In this document: piece after piece, positions 6,532 through 14,939 of the stretch
Position numbering within the stretch: the first letter of the stretch is position 1
Layout: each line of letters opens with the position of its first letter
Source of the DNA: an uncultured Gammaproteobacteria bacterium
GTDB lineage: Bacteria > Pseudomonadota > Gammaproteobacteria > Xanthomonadales > Xanthomonadaceae
Assembly (NCBI GenBank): GCA_946885735.1
Contig: CAMPGW010000056.1
Span: forward strand, 1-19,922
Length of the DNA stretch: 19,922 nt
Direction: 5' to 3'
Position numbers and translations under genes: made by a program
The notes under the pieces: generated by a model
Told to the model about the DNA's origin: nothing
The model's input: the letters and a program-made list of their open reading frames with translations, nothing else
Databases searched by the model: none

Positions 6532-8067
6532 TCACTTCACGCCGTGCATCAACTTCTGGATCAGCGGGGCGATCAGGAACAGCAGCACGCCCGAGCCCAC
6601 CAGTGCCCAGAAGCCGAAGGTGTAGCCGGCATGCGCCGAGGCCACCGTCATGCCGCTCTCGCCGCTGACGCGGCCGGCGAAGATGCCCGCCAGGTTGTTG
6701 CCGATGGCGATGGACAGGAACCAGCAACCCATCGCCAGGCCGCCCAGCCGCACCGGCGCCAGCTTGGTGGTCATGGACAGGCCGATCGGCGACAGGAACA
6801 GCTCGCCGATGGACTGGATGACGTAGACCATGAACAGGGTCCAGAACGGAATCTTGCCGTTGCCGTCCACCATGCTCGACAGCGCCACCATCAGCAGCAG
6901 GAAGGCCAGGCCGTTGAAGATCAGGCCGAGGCCGAACTTGCGCGGGATGATCGGGTTGTTCTTGCCCATCTTCACCCACATCCAGGCCAGCACCGGGGCC
7001 AGGGCGATGATCGCCACCGAGTTCACGGACTGGAACCAGGACACCGGGAAGTCGCTGGTGCCGGCCGTTGCCTGGAAGAAGCCGGCGAAGCCGATGTCGC
7101 GGTCCACGATCTTGTCGGCCAGGAAGTTGAAGGAGCTGCCGGCCTGCTCGAAGAACATCCAGAACAGCACGTTGAACACGAAGATGACCAGCATCGCGCT
7201 GACCTTGTCGCGCGAGACGCCGCCCTCCACCACGCCCTCGCGGAACAGCATGACCGCCGGGACGACGAACAGCGCCATCAGGATGTACTGCAGCAGAGTG
7301 GCGTCGATGGTCAGCAGCGAATAGAACAGCGGGATGCCGAGCACCACGCCGAACAGCAGCACCAGGCTGACGTTGCGCAGGCCGGTCTGGTGCGGGGCCG
7401 GCAGGCCGATGCCCTGCAGCTGGCGGCGGCCGAACCAGAACCACACCAGGCTGAGCAGCATGCCGATGCCGGCCGAGATGAACACGATCTTGTAGGCCGG
7501 CATGTCCTCGATGCCGAAGATCTTCTTGGCCAGGTACTGGGTGATCAGCGGGGCGGCGAACGCGCCCAGGTTGATGCCCATGTAGAAGATGGTGAAGCCC
7601 GAGTCGCGTCGCTCGTCGCCGGGCGCGTACAGCTTGCCCACCAGCGTGGAGATGATCGGCTTGAACAGGCCGTTGCCGACGATGATCGTCGCCAGGCCGA
7701 GCTTGAACATGTTCTCGGTCGGCGAGGCCAGCAGGAACAGGCCCACCGACATCACCACCGCGCCCAGCAGGATGGATCGCTGGAACCCGATCAGCTTGTC
7801 GGCCACGTAGCCGCCGAAGATGGCGCCGGCGTAGACCAGCGCCAGGTAGGCGCCGTAGAGCTCGTTGGCGGGCTTCTCGCCGCTGGCGTCGCCGCCGTGG
7901 AACTGGGCCACGATGTACAGGACCATCGCCCAGCGGATCCCGTAGAACGCGAAGCGCTCCCAGAACTCCGACATGAACAGCATCCACAGCGGCGCCGGAT
8001 GCCCGAGCTTCTGCGGGAAGTTCGGAACGGGGGCGTGGTCAGGTGGCATGGTTGCAGCTCCGCTCAT
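6532..8067 (-). CDS. POT/PTR-family proton-coupled oligopeptide transporter
   Basis: A 511-residue inner-membrane major facilitator of the proton-dependent di/tripeptide family. Diagnostic features are the ExxER motif in helix 1 (FWERFAFYGIRWAMVLY), the family signature FTIFYMGINLGAFAAPL around helix 5, a long hydrophilic stretch in the middle, and the QSIGELFLSPIGLSM helix carrying the conserved Glu. Twelve to fourteen membrane helices fit the sequence. ATG 8067 has GGGAGAG about 8 nt upstream; an alternative ATG at 8049, with GGAG at good distance, would remove six residues. It has its own strong promoter at 8139-8167 and is separated from kynA by a hairpin. The substrate, probably di- and tripeptides, cannot be fixed from sequence. 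Confidence 0.93.
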   Translation of the reverse strand: MSGAATMPPDHAPVPNFPQKLGHPAPLWMLFMSEFWERFAFYGIRWAMVLYIVAQFHGGDASGEKPANELYGAYLALVYAGAIFGGYVADKLIGFQRSILLGAVVMSVGLFLLASPTENMFKLGLATIIVGNGLFKPIISTLVGKLYAPGDERRDSGFTIFYMGINLGAFAAPLITQYLAKKIFGIEDMPAYKIVFISAGIGMLLSLVWFWFGRRQLQGIGLPAPHQTGLRNVSLVLLFGVVLGIPLFYSLLTIDATLLQYILMALFVVPAVMLFREGVVEGGVSRDKVSAMLVIFVFNVLFWMFFEQAGSSFNFLADKIVDRDIGFAGFFQATAGTSDFPVSWFQSVNSVAIIALAPVLAWMWVKMGKNNPIIPRKFGLGLIFNGLAFLLLMVALSSMVDGNGKIPFWTLFMVYVIQSIGELFLSPIGLSMTTKLAPVRLGGLAMGCWFLSIAIGNNLAGIFAGRVSGESGMTVASAHAGYTFGFWALVGSGVLLFLIAPLIQKLMHGVK

Positions 8068-8138
8068 GCGGACTCTCCCGGGTGGTCTCGAAGGATGATC
8101 TGGCGCGGCGCGTCTCGCGGATGCGCCGGGGCCCGCCT

Positions 8139-8167
8139 TTATTAGCCGCTGGCGGCGGATACGTCAA
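8139..8167 (-). promoter_or_regulatory. Sigma70 promoter of the peptide transporter
   Basis: On the - strand TTGACG (8167-8162) and TAATAA (8144-8139) are separated by exactly 17 nt. The -35 matches 5 of 6 and the -10 matches 4 of 6 consensus positions, which is unusually good in this G+C-rich DNA. Transcription would start near 8132, giving a leader of about 65 nt. Confidence 0.7.
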
Positions 8168-8177
8168 ACATGAACCC

Positions 8178-8196
8178 GATGCTGCGGCGCAGCATC
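8178..8196 (-). terminator. Hairpin at the end of kynA
   Basis: A perfect 8-bp stem (8178-8185 with 8189-8196) and a 3-nt loop, starting inside the kynA stop codon. Downstream on the - strand the sequence is only moderately T-rich. It separates kynA from the promoter of the transporter gene. Confidence 0.5.
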
Positions 8197-9058
8197 AGCC
8201 CTTCTGCAGCAGGACGGTGCGCACGTCCAGCAGCTCCGGGAAAAAGGTCAGTTCCAGCGCCTGCTTGAGGAAGGCCACGCCGGAACTGCCCCCGGTGCCG
8301 CGACGGAAGCCGATGATGCGCTCGACGGTCTTCATGTGGCGGAAGCGCCAGAGCTGGAAGCTTTGCTCGATGTCGAGCAACTGCTCGCACATGGCGTAGG
8401 CCTCCCAGTGCGACTCGATGTCTTCGTAGATGCGCTGGAACACGGGCACCAGGCGCTCGTCGCGGGCAGCGGCGACCGACCAGTCGCGCTCCAGCCGATC
8501 CGCCGGCACCGCGTGGCCGTGGCGCCCAAGCCAGCGCAGGAACTCGTCGTAGAGCGAGGGCGATTCCAGCGTGTCCTGCAGTTCCGCCTTCGCCACCGGG
8601 TCGTGGCCAAACACCGCAACCATGCCCGCGTTCTTGTTGCCCAGCAGGAATTCGATCAGCCGGTATTGCAGGGACTGGAAGCCCGAAGCCGGACCGAGCA
8701 CGTGGCGGAATTCCAGGTACTCGTTCGGGGTCAGGGTCTCCAGCACGCCCCACTGCTCGAAGAGCTGGCGCTGCACCTGCTTCACCCGGGCGAGGATCTT
8801 CTGGGTCGGGGCGACCTCGTCGGCGCGCAGGTGGGCGATCGCGGCGCGCAGCTCGTGGATCACCAGCTTCATCCACAGCTCGCTGACCTGGTGCTGCACG
8901 ATGAAGAGCATCTCGTCGTGGTGCATCGGCTCCGACAGGGGGCGTTGCGCCGACAGCAGTGTCTCCAGTTGCAGGTAGCCGCCGTAACTCAGGCGCTCGC
9001 CGAGGTCGGTGGTGATGCCCTGCTCGAGGGGGCGTTGGTTCTGCGGAGGCTCGTTCAT
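8195..9058 (-). CDS. kynA: Tryptophan 2,3-dioxygenase
   Basis: Heme enzyme that opens the indole ring of L-tryptophan to N-formylkynurenine, cytoplasmic tetramer. With ATG 9058 the protein has 287 residues. F52 and H56 (LFIVQHQ), Y114 and R118 (YLEFR), heme ligand H241 ([12 protein letters not shown]) and T255 (GTGGSSG) all fall exactly one position after the residues known from the Xanthomonas campestris enzyme. A longer reading from TTG 9124 would add 22 residues with no family resemblance, and ATG 9058 has no strong ribosome binding site, so the start rests on that comparison. No kynurenine formamidase or kynureninase gene lies in the window. Confidence 0.96.
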   Translation of the reverse strand: MNEPPQNQRPLEQGITTDLGERLSYGGYLQLETLLSAQRPLSEPMHHDEMLFIVQHQVSELWMKLVIHELRAAIAHLRADEVAPTQKILARVKQVQRQLFEQWGVLETLTPNEYLEFRHVLGPASGFQSLQYRLIEFLLGNKNAGMVAVFGHDPVAKAELQDTLESPSLYDEFLRWLGRHGHAVPADRLERDWSVAAARDERLVPVFQRIYEDIESHWEAYAMCEQLLDIEQSFQLWRFRHMKTVERIIGFRRGTGGSSGVAFLKQALELTFFPELLDVRTVLLQKG

Positions 9059-9216
9059 GCGGTTGGCAAAAATAATTGACGGTCGCGACGCATAGGGTAG
9101 CGCATCGCGTGACGCGGTCCGCAAATGTCATGGAACCGTCGCGCGGGCTGGTTTAGGATGCGGGCTCTTCGGGCGGCGCCCCCTTGTCCTTGCCGCCCAC
9201 TCACCGGGGAGTCCGT

Positions 9217-12200
9217 ATGCGCCGTTCGCGACGTGGGTCGTTGTTCGCCTGTGCCTTGTTGTTCGCCATGGCGCCGCTCGCGCAGGCGCAGGTACTGATC
9301 AGCCAGGTCTACGGGGGTGGCGGCAACAGCGGCGCGCCCTATCGCAACGACTACATCGAACTGTTCAACGCTGGCGCCAGCACGGTCAGCCTGGCCGGGC
9401 ACTCGGTGCAATACGCTTCGTCCTCCGGCACCTCCTGGCAGGTGACCGCCCTGTCCGGCAGCATCGCGCCCGGCCAGTACCTGCTCGTGCAGCAGGCCGC
9501 CGGCAGCAATGCGCTGGCCGCGGCCCTACCGACGCCCGATGCCACCGGCTCGATCTCGATGTCCGCCAGCGCCGGCAAGGTCGCGCTTAGCAACTCCATC
9601 ACGCCCTTCAGCGTTGCTTGTCCGGCGGCTTTGAGCCTGGTCAACTTCGGCAGTACCAACTGCCCGACGCCGGCTCCGGGCCTGTCCAACACCACGGCCG
9701 CGCTGCGCAAGGACAATGGCTGCGCGAACAGCGGTTCGAACACGAACGACTTCGCCAGCGGCGCGCCGACGCCGCGCAACAGCGCCTCCGCGACCAATCC
9801 CTGCGCGGGCAGCGGCAACCCGACCGATCCGGCCGTGACGGTGTCGGCGACGCCGAACGCCGTGCAGGCCGGTGAATCCCTCGTACTGCGCGCCACCGTG
9901 GCGCCGGGCCAGAACCCGACGTCGTCGGGCCTGGCGGTCGTCGCCAACCTCACCGCGATCGGCGGCGCCGCCGATGCGGCGATGTTCGACGACGGTACCC
10001 ACGGCGACAGCACCGCGGGCGACCTGGTCTTCAGCCTCGCCACGAACGTCGCCGCGGGTACCTCGCCCGGTGCGAAGTCGCTCGGCATCGGCGTCGGCGA
10101 TGCGGAAGGCCGCAGCGCCTCCAAGACCCTTGCCGTCACGGTGATCGAGCTGCTTGCGATCCATGCCGTGCAGGGCAACGGCCTGCTTTCACCGCACGTC
10201 GGCCAGACGGTCGCGGTGGAAGGCATCGTCACCGCGCGCAAGACCAATGGCTTCTTCCTGCAGGCAAGCGACGCCGAGGCCGACGCCGATCCGCTTAGCT
10301 CCGAGGCTGTGTTCGTGTTCACCTCGTCCGCGCCCGCCGCCACGGCCTCGGTCGGCAACCGCGTGCGCGTGCTCGGCCAGGTGGTGGAGTTCGTCTCCAG
10401 TTCCAACCCGCACCAGCTGACCATCACCGAGATCACCGGCCCGTCGCTGTCGCTGCTGTCGAGCGGCCACGCACTGCCCGCGGCCGTGGAAATCACCCCC
10501 GCGCTGGCGAATGCCAACAGTCCGATCGCCACGCTCGAGCGCCTGGAAGGCATGCGCGTGCAGGCCGCGAGCCTGGACGTCGTCGCGGCGGTCGGCGGCT
10601 TCATCAACGAGGCCAATGCGACCTCGACCTCGGACGGGTTGTTCTTCGGCGTGTTGCCGGGCGTGGCGCGCCCCTTCCGCGAGCCCGGCGTCGGTGCGCT
10701 CGACGTGGTCAGCTTCCCGCCGGGCGTGAATCCGCCCGTGTTCGACACCAACCCCGAGCGCATTCGCGTGCAGAGCACCGGCCAGGCTGGCGCGCTGGCG
10801 ATGGCGGTGGACGTGGGCGATCGCGTGGATGGCCTGGTCGGCGTGCTCGACTACGCCTTCGGCGCCTTCAGCCTGCTGCCGGACCTGGGCCTGTCGCCGG
10901 TCATCGTGCCCGGCAGCCTGCCGAGCGCGGTGTCGGTCGCCAAGCCGACCGAGATCACCATCGGCGGCTTCAACCTGCTGCGCTTCTTCGACGAGGTGAA
11001 TGCGCCGGGCATCAGCGATCCGGTGCTGACGCCGGCCGCGCTTGCCAATCGCCTGAAGAAGACCGCCAACGCGATCTGCGCCTACGTGCGCACTCCCGAC
11101 ATCCTGGGCGTGGTCGAGGTCGAGAACCTCGACGTGCTGCAGCGCCTGGCCGATGGCATCAATGCCGGCGACACCCAGACGCCCGGCGCCTGCGCGGGCA
11201 ATCCGCAGTACCAGGCCTACCTCGAGGAAGGCAACGACGTGGGCGGCATCGACGTCGGCTTCCTGGTGAGCACGGCGGAGGTCGCGCCGGGCAAGCCGCG
11301 CGTGCAGGTGCTGGAGATCGTGCAGGCCGGCAAGGACACCACGCTCGCCAACCCCGACGGCAGCACCAGCCTGCTCAACGACCGTCCGTCGCTGCTGATG
11401 CGCGCCCGCGTCAACCAGGCCAACGGCGCCCACTACGACGTCACCGTCATCGCCAACCACCTGCGTTCGCTGACCGATGTCAACGCGACCACGCCCGGCA
11501 GCAACGGCTGGGCCACCGACGGTGCGCGCGTTCGGGCCAAGCGCGCCGCGCAGGCGAAGTACCTGGCCGAACTGATCGAGGCCCGCCAGCAAGCCAACCC
11601 GGGCGAGCGCATCGTCCTGCTCGGCGACTTCAACGCCTTCGAATTCAACGACGGCTACGCCGACATGATGGGCGTGATCACCGGTCGCGAGGCGGGCCCG
11701 TCCGAGGTGCTCGAGTACGTTGACAGCCCGGTGAGCGTGCCGCTGACCAACCTGGCCGTCCTGTCGCCGGCCGGCGAGCGCTATTCCTTCAGCTTCGACG
11801 GCAATGCGCAGTCGCTCGACCACATGGTGGTCAACCAGGCTCTCCTTTATTCCACCGCTGGCGTCAGGGCCGAGCACGCGCGCATCAACGCCGATTTCGG
11901 CGAGGACAACTTCGGCGACTTCACGGTGCCGGTGCGCGTGTCCGACCATGACCCGGTGGTGCTGTTCCTGGACGAGTCGAGCTTCGCCACCGCCGACCTC
12001 GCCGCCAGCGTGATCGCGACGAACGCGTCGGTCACCATCGGCCAGCCGGTCGGCTTCGGCGTGGGCGTGTCCAACGGCGGGCCCGACACGGCCGCGCCGG
12101 TGACGCTGTCCCTCTCGCTCGACGCACCGGTCGCCGCACTCGCGGTGACGCCGTCGGCGGGTTGGACCTGCGACGCGCCGGTGCTGCTGGCACAAGCCAC

Positions 12201-12792
12201 CACCGTGGCCTGCCGGACCAGCGCGCTGGCCGCCGGCGCCACCGGAACGGTTTCCGTGCAGGTGCCGACCGACCGCGAGTTCGGCGGTCGCACCTTGGTG
12301 CTGAGCGCGCAGGTGTCGTCGCTGATGACCGACCTCGACCCCGGCAACAACACCGGCACCGGCTCCGCCCAGGTCACTGCCTCGGCCGACCTGGCGGCGT
12401 TCGTACTCGCGCCCAAGGGCCCGCTGAACACCAAGAAGACTGCAGGCTTCGGCATCGGCGTCGCCAATGCGGGGCCCCACGACGCCCGCGACGCGGTGCT
12501 GGTGATCGCGGTGAACGCGCCGAAATCGGCGGCGGTCTCGATCGACGGCAGCCCGTCCTGCGTGAACGCCAGCGATACGCCGACCCTGAGCACCTGGCGC
12601 TGCACGATGCCGGCCTGGTACGGCCGGGGCCGCGTCGACGCCTACCTTGTGACGGTCAATCCCTACCATGCCCAGCCGGATACCGCGCTAAGCGTGGGCG
12701 CGAGCTTCCAGTCCACCACCACCGACCCCAACCCCGGCAACAATACGGCGGCGGCGGCGGTTCGGGTGGTCGGGGCGACCGCGCTACAATAG
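9217..12792 (+). CDS. Secreted multidomain nuclease (LTD, OB-fold, EEP, CARDB/DUF11-like repeats)
   Basis: Large exported protein of 1191 residues, in the class of extracellular ExeM/NucH-like DNases. Residues 1-24 form a Sec signal peptide (RRSRR, hydrophobic core, cleavage after AQA). Then come a lamin-tail domain (about 25-190, starting VLISQVYGGGGNSG), an Ig-like region (about 205-310), an OB-fold-like region (about 312-430, VGQTVAVEGIVTARKTNGFFLQ), and an endonuclease/exonuclease/phosphatase domain (about 580-917). That domain shows N586 (GGFN), E636 (VVEVEN), H748 (ANHLRS), D804 and N806 (LLGDFNAFE), D868 and H869 (SLDHM) and H911 (SDHDPV), a complete catalytic set. Two CARDB/DUF11-like beta domains start near 927 and 1057. 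No membrane anchor ends the protein, so release is likely. ATG 9217 follows GGGGAG by 5 nt; upstream TTG 9184 is rejected. A possible -10 TAGGAT (9154-9159) has no good -35. Probable role: nutrient or phosphate release from extracellular DNA. Confidence 0.9.
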   Translation: MRRSRRGSLFACALLFAMAPLAQAQVLISQVYGGGGNSGAPYRNDYIELFNAGASTVSLAGHSVQYASSSGTSWQVTALSGSIAPGQYLLVQQAAGSNALAAALPTPDATGSISMSASAGKVALSNSITPFSVACPAALSLVNFGSTNCPTPAPGLSNTTAALRKDNGCANSGSNTNDFASGAPTPRNSASATNPCAGSGNPTDPAVTVSATPNAVQAGESLVLRATVAPGQNPTSSGLAVVANLTAIGGAADAAMFDDGTHGDSTAGDLVFSLATNVAAGTSPGAKSLGIGVGDAEGRSASKTLAVTVIELLAIHAVQGNGLLSPHVGQTVAVEGIVTARKTNGFFLQASDAEADADPLSSEAVFVFTSSAPAATASVGNRVRVLGQVVEFVSSSNPHQLTITEITGPSLSLLSSGHALPAAVEITPALANANSPIATLERLEGMRVQAASLDVVAAVGGFINEANATSTSDGLFFGVLPGVARPFREPGVGALDVVSFPPGVNPPVFDTNPERIRVQSTGQAGALAMAVDVGDRVDGLVGVLDYAFGAFSLLPDLGLSPVIVPGSLPSAVSVAKPTEITIGGFNLLRFFDEVNAPGISDPVLTPAALANRLKKTANAICAYVRTPDILGVVEVENLDVLQRLADGINAGDTQTPGACAGNPQYQAYLEEGNDVGGIDVGFLVSTAEVAPGKPRVQVLEIVQAGKDTTLANPDGSTSLLNDRPSLLMRARVNQANGAHYDVTVIANHLRSLTDVNATTPGSNGWATDGARVRAKRAAQAKYLAELIEARQQANPGERIVLLGDFNAFEFNDGYADMMGVITGREAGPSEVLEYVDSPVSVPLTNLAVLSPAGERYSFSFDGNAQSLDHMVVNQALLYSTAGVRAEHARINADFGEDNFGDFTVPVRVSDHDPVVLFLDESSFATADLAASVIATNASVTIGQPVGFGVGVSNGGPDTAAPVTLSLSLDAPVAALAVTPSAGWTCDAPVLLAQATTVACRTSALAAGATGTVSVQVPTDREFGGRTLVLSAQVSSLMTDLDPGNNTGTGSAQVTASADLAAFVLAPKGPLNTKKTAGFGIGVANAGPHDARDAVLVIAVNAPKSAAVSIDGSPSCVNASDTPTLSTWRCTMPAWYGRGRVDAYLVTVNPYHAQPDTALSVGASFQSTTTDPNPGNNTAAAAVRVVGATALQ
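12785..12790 (+). promoter_or_regulatory. Candidate -10 element ahead of the pdh genes
   Basis: TACAAT overlaps the last codons of the nuclease gene. The best -35, TTCGGG at 12761-12766 with an 18-nt spacer, is poor. If active it would start transcripts near 12797, just before the terminator hairpin at 12818, and would be the nearest promoter for pdhA. Confidence 0.3.
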
Positions 12793-12817
12793 CCGGCCGG
12801 CCCGGATCGCGATGAGG

Positions 12818-12846
12818 AAAGCGCGGCTCCGGCCGCGCTTTTTTTT
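12818..12846 (+). terminator. Strong intrinsic terminator between nuclease gene and pdhA
   Basis: A perfect 10-bp stem (12818-12827 with 12832-12841), a 4-nt loop and a run of eight T (12839-12846). It is the clearest rho-independent terminator in the window and would end the nuclease transcript. It stops only 22 nt before the pdhA ATG, leaving no room for a full promoter downstream of it. A competing helix, 12794-12800 with 12829-12835 (7 G/C pairs), would open the terminator stem. Confidence 0.9.
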
Positions 12847-12868
12847 GCTGGCCAGCCTGGGAGGGCGC

Positions 12869-13942
12869 ATGCCGACCGTTGCGACTTTCGACATCGACTA
12901 CGTGCAGTACCTGGGACCGGACGGCGCACTGGTCCGCGAGGACCTGCCGGACTTCGCCACCGACGGCAAGACCCTGGTCGAACTCTTCAAGCAGATGCTG
13001 TTCGTGCGCGCCTTCGACGCCAAGGCGGTCGCCTTGCAGCGCACCGGCAAGCTCGGCACCTATGCCAGCTGCCTGGGCCACGAGGCCACCCACGTCGGCA
13101 TCGGCAGTTCGATGCTGGTGGACGACGTGTTCGCGCCCAGCTACCGCGAGTACGGCGCCCAGTTCATGCGCGGGGTGAAGCCGCGCGAGGTGCTGATGTA
13201 CTGGGGCGGCGACGAGCGCGGCAACGATTTCTCCGGCCCCGCCCACGACTACGCCTGGTGCGTGCCGATCGGCACCCAGAACCTGCACGCGGCCGGCGCG
13301 GCGCTGGCCTTCAAGCTGCGCGGCGAGCCGCGGGTGGCGGTGGCCTGCGTCGGCGACGGCGGCAGCTCCAAGACCGACACCTACGCGGCGATCAACGCGG
13401 CGGGCGCGTACACGCTGCCCTTCGTGCAATGCATCATCAACAACCAGTGGGCGATCTCGGTGCCGCGCAAGGCGCAGACCGGCGCCAAGACGCTGGCGCA
13501 GAAGGGCCTGGCCGGCGGCCTGGAAAGCCTGCAGGTGGACGGCAACGACATCATCGCGGTGCGCGCGGCGATGGACCACGCGCTCAAGCGCGCCCGCAAC
13601 GGCCACGGTGGCAGCTGCATCGAGTTCGTCACCTACCGCCTGTCCGACCACACCACCGCCGACGATGCGCGCCGTTACCGCGGCGAGGAAGAGGTGAAGG
13701 AAGGCTGGGCCAAGGAACCCTTCCTGCGCCTGCGCAAGTACCTGACCCAGCTCGGCCAGTGGGACGAGCAGCAGGAGAAGGACTGGATCGTGGAATCCAA
13801 CCGCCGCGCCGACGAGGAGGTCAACGCCTACCTCGAGACCAAGGTGCAGCCGGTGGAGGCGATGTTCGACTACCTCTACGCGGAACTTCCGGCCGAGCTC
13901 GCCGCCCAGCGCGACGACGCCATCCGGTGGGAGAAGCGCTGA
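12869..13942 (+). CDS. pdhA: Pyruvate dehydrogenase E1 component, alpha subunit
   Basis: Thiamine-diphosphate-dependent decarboxylating subunit of an alpha2beta2 E1. The 357-residue protein shows FVRAFDAKAVALQRTGKLGTYASCLGHEA (family signature), the ThDP/Mg motif starting G162-D163-G164 and ending N191-N192, and a phosphorylation-loop-like region (YRLSDHTTADDARRYR). The early LGPDG and LGTYASCLGHEA segments favour pyruvate over branched-chain 2-oxo acids, although E1 alpha subunits of the two complexes look alike. ATG 12869 is preceded by GGGAGG. The stop overlaps the pdhB start (TGATG). The preceding terminator raises the question of where transcription begins. Confidence 0.88.
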   Translation: MPTVATFDIDYVQYLGPDGALVREDLPDFATDGKTLVELFKQMLFVRAFDAKAVALQRTGKLGTYASCLGHEATHVGIGSSMLVDDVFAPSYREYGAQFMRGVKPREVLMYWGGDERGNDFSGPAHDYAWCVPIGTQNLHAAGAALAFKLRGEPRVAVACVGDGGSSKTDTYAAINAAGAYTLPFVQCIINNQWAISVPRKAQTGAKTLAQKGLAGGLESLQVDGNDIIAVRAAMDHALKRARNGHGGSCIEFVTYRLSDHTTADDARRYRGEEEVKEGWAKEPFLRLRKYLTQLGQWDEQQEKDWIVESNRRADEEVNAYLETKVQPVEAMFDYLYAELPAELAAQRDDAIRWEKR

Positions 13943-14922
13943 TGGCCGCCATCACCTTGATCGAAGCGATCACCCAGGCCCTGGCCTGGGAACTCAAGCA
14001 CGACGAGAGCGTGATCGTGCTGGGCGAGGACGTCGGCATCAACGGCGGCGTGTTCCGCGCCACCGCCGGCCTGCAGGCGACCTTCGGATCCGAGCGTGTG
14101 CTGGACACGCCGCTGGACGAGACCACCATCGCGGGCCTGACGGTCGGCCTGGCCGCGCAGGGCATGAAGCCGGTCGCCGAGGCGCAGTTCGACGGTTTCA
14201 TGTACCCGATGGTGGACCACATCGTCTGCCACGCCGCGCGCTTGCGCTACCGCACCCGCGGCCGCATGACCTGCCCGATGGTGCTGCGCGTGCCCTGGGG
14301 CGGCGGCATCCGTGCGCCGGAACACCACAGCGAGGCCAACGAGGCCATCTTCACCAACGTGCCGGGCCTGCGCGTGGTCATGCCGAGCTCGCCGCAGCGC
14401 GCCTACGGCCTGCTGCTCGCCGCCATCCGCGACCCCGACCCGGTGATCTTCTTCGAACCCAAGCGCATCTACCGCCAGTACAAGGAAGAGGTGCCCGACG
14501 ACGGCGAGGCGCTGCCGCTGGACGTGTGCTTCGTGCTGCGCGACGGCACCGACGTCACCCTGGTCAGCTGGGGTTCGCAGATCAAGGAAACGCTGGAAGC
14601 TGCCGACGCGCTGGCGAAGGAAGGCATCAGCGCCGAGGTGATCGACGTGGCGACGCTGACCCCGCTGGACTTCGACACCATCCGCGAATCGGTGGCCAAG
14701 ACAGGCCGCTGCGTGATCGTGCACGAGGCCGCCAAGACCGCCGGCTTCGGCGCCGAGATCGCCGCGCGCCTGGCCGAGGAGTCGATGTACGACCTGCAGG
14801 CGCCGGTCGAGCGCGTCACCGGCTACGACACCCACATCCCGCTGTTCCGGCTGGAAATGAAGTACCTGCCGAGCGTGGAAAAGATCCTCGCCGCGGTACG
14901 CCGCACGCTGGCCTCGAGCTGA
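13942..14922 (+). CDS. pdhB: Pyruvate dehydrogenase E1 component, beta subunit
   Basis: Transketolase-like partner of the alpha subunit, which reductively acetylates the lipoyl group of E2. The 326-residue protein opens with ITLIEAITQALAWELKHDESVIVLGEDVG, carries the LDTPLDETTIAGLTVGLAAQG segment with the catalytic Glu near the cofactor, PWGGGIRAPEHHSEANEA near the active site, and a transketolase C-terminal domain (VTLVSWGSQIKETLEAA). Length and motifs are complete. The start shares one base with the pdhA stop, indicating coupled translation for equal stoichiometry. E2 follows after 17 nt. Confidence 0.92.
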   Translation: MAAITLIEAITQALAWELKHDESVIVLGEDVGINGGVFRATAGLQATFGSERVLDTPLDETTIAGLTVGLAAQGMKPVAEAQFDGFMYPMVDHIVCHAARLRYRTRGRMTCPMVLRVPWGGGIRAPEHHSEANEAIFTNVPGLRVVMPSSPQRAYGLLLAAIRDPDPVIFFEPKRIYRQYKEEVPDDGEALPLDVCFVLRDGTDVTLVSWGSQIKETLEAADALAKEGISAEVIDVATLTPLDFDTIRESVAKTGRCVIVHEAAKTAGFGAEIAARLAEESMYDLQAPVERVTGYDTHIPLFRLEMKYLPSVEKILAAVRRTLASS

Positions 14923-14939
14923 GTCACGGAGAGACACGG

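Noticed and set aside
6544..8145. A 533-residue + strand open frame opposite the peptide transporter.
   Set aside because: His/Gln/Asp/Ala-rich shadow of a membrane protein gene with no recognisable domain.
9059..9124. A 22-residue N-terminal extension of tryptophan 2,3-dioxygenase from TTG 9124.
   Set aside because: It would need a rare start codon and shifts the active-site numbering away from the Xanthomonas enzyme; ATG 9058 fits the family.
10189..12669. An 826-residue - strand open frame and a 475-residue one (9351-10778) opposite the nuclease gene.
   Set aside because: Both are low-complexity products of high third-position G+C; the + strand gene has a signal peptide and catalytic motifs.
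12743..12763. The short GGC-rich run at the end of the nuclease gene as a repeat element.
   Set aside because: It encodes a plain Ala run before the last strand; too short and common in G+C-rich DNA to be meaningful.
13258..13941. A + strand open frame running from inside pdhA into pdhB.
   Set aside because: Only the part from 13942 is a real gene; the upstream part is an Arg/Gly-rich alternative frame of pdhA, so this is not a fusion.
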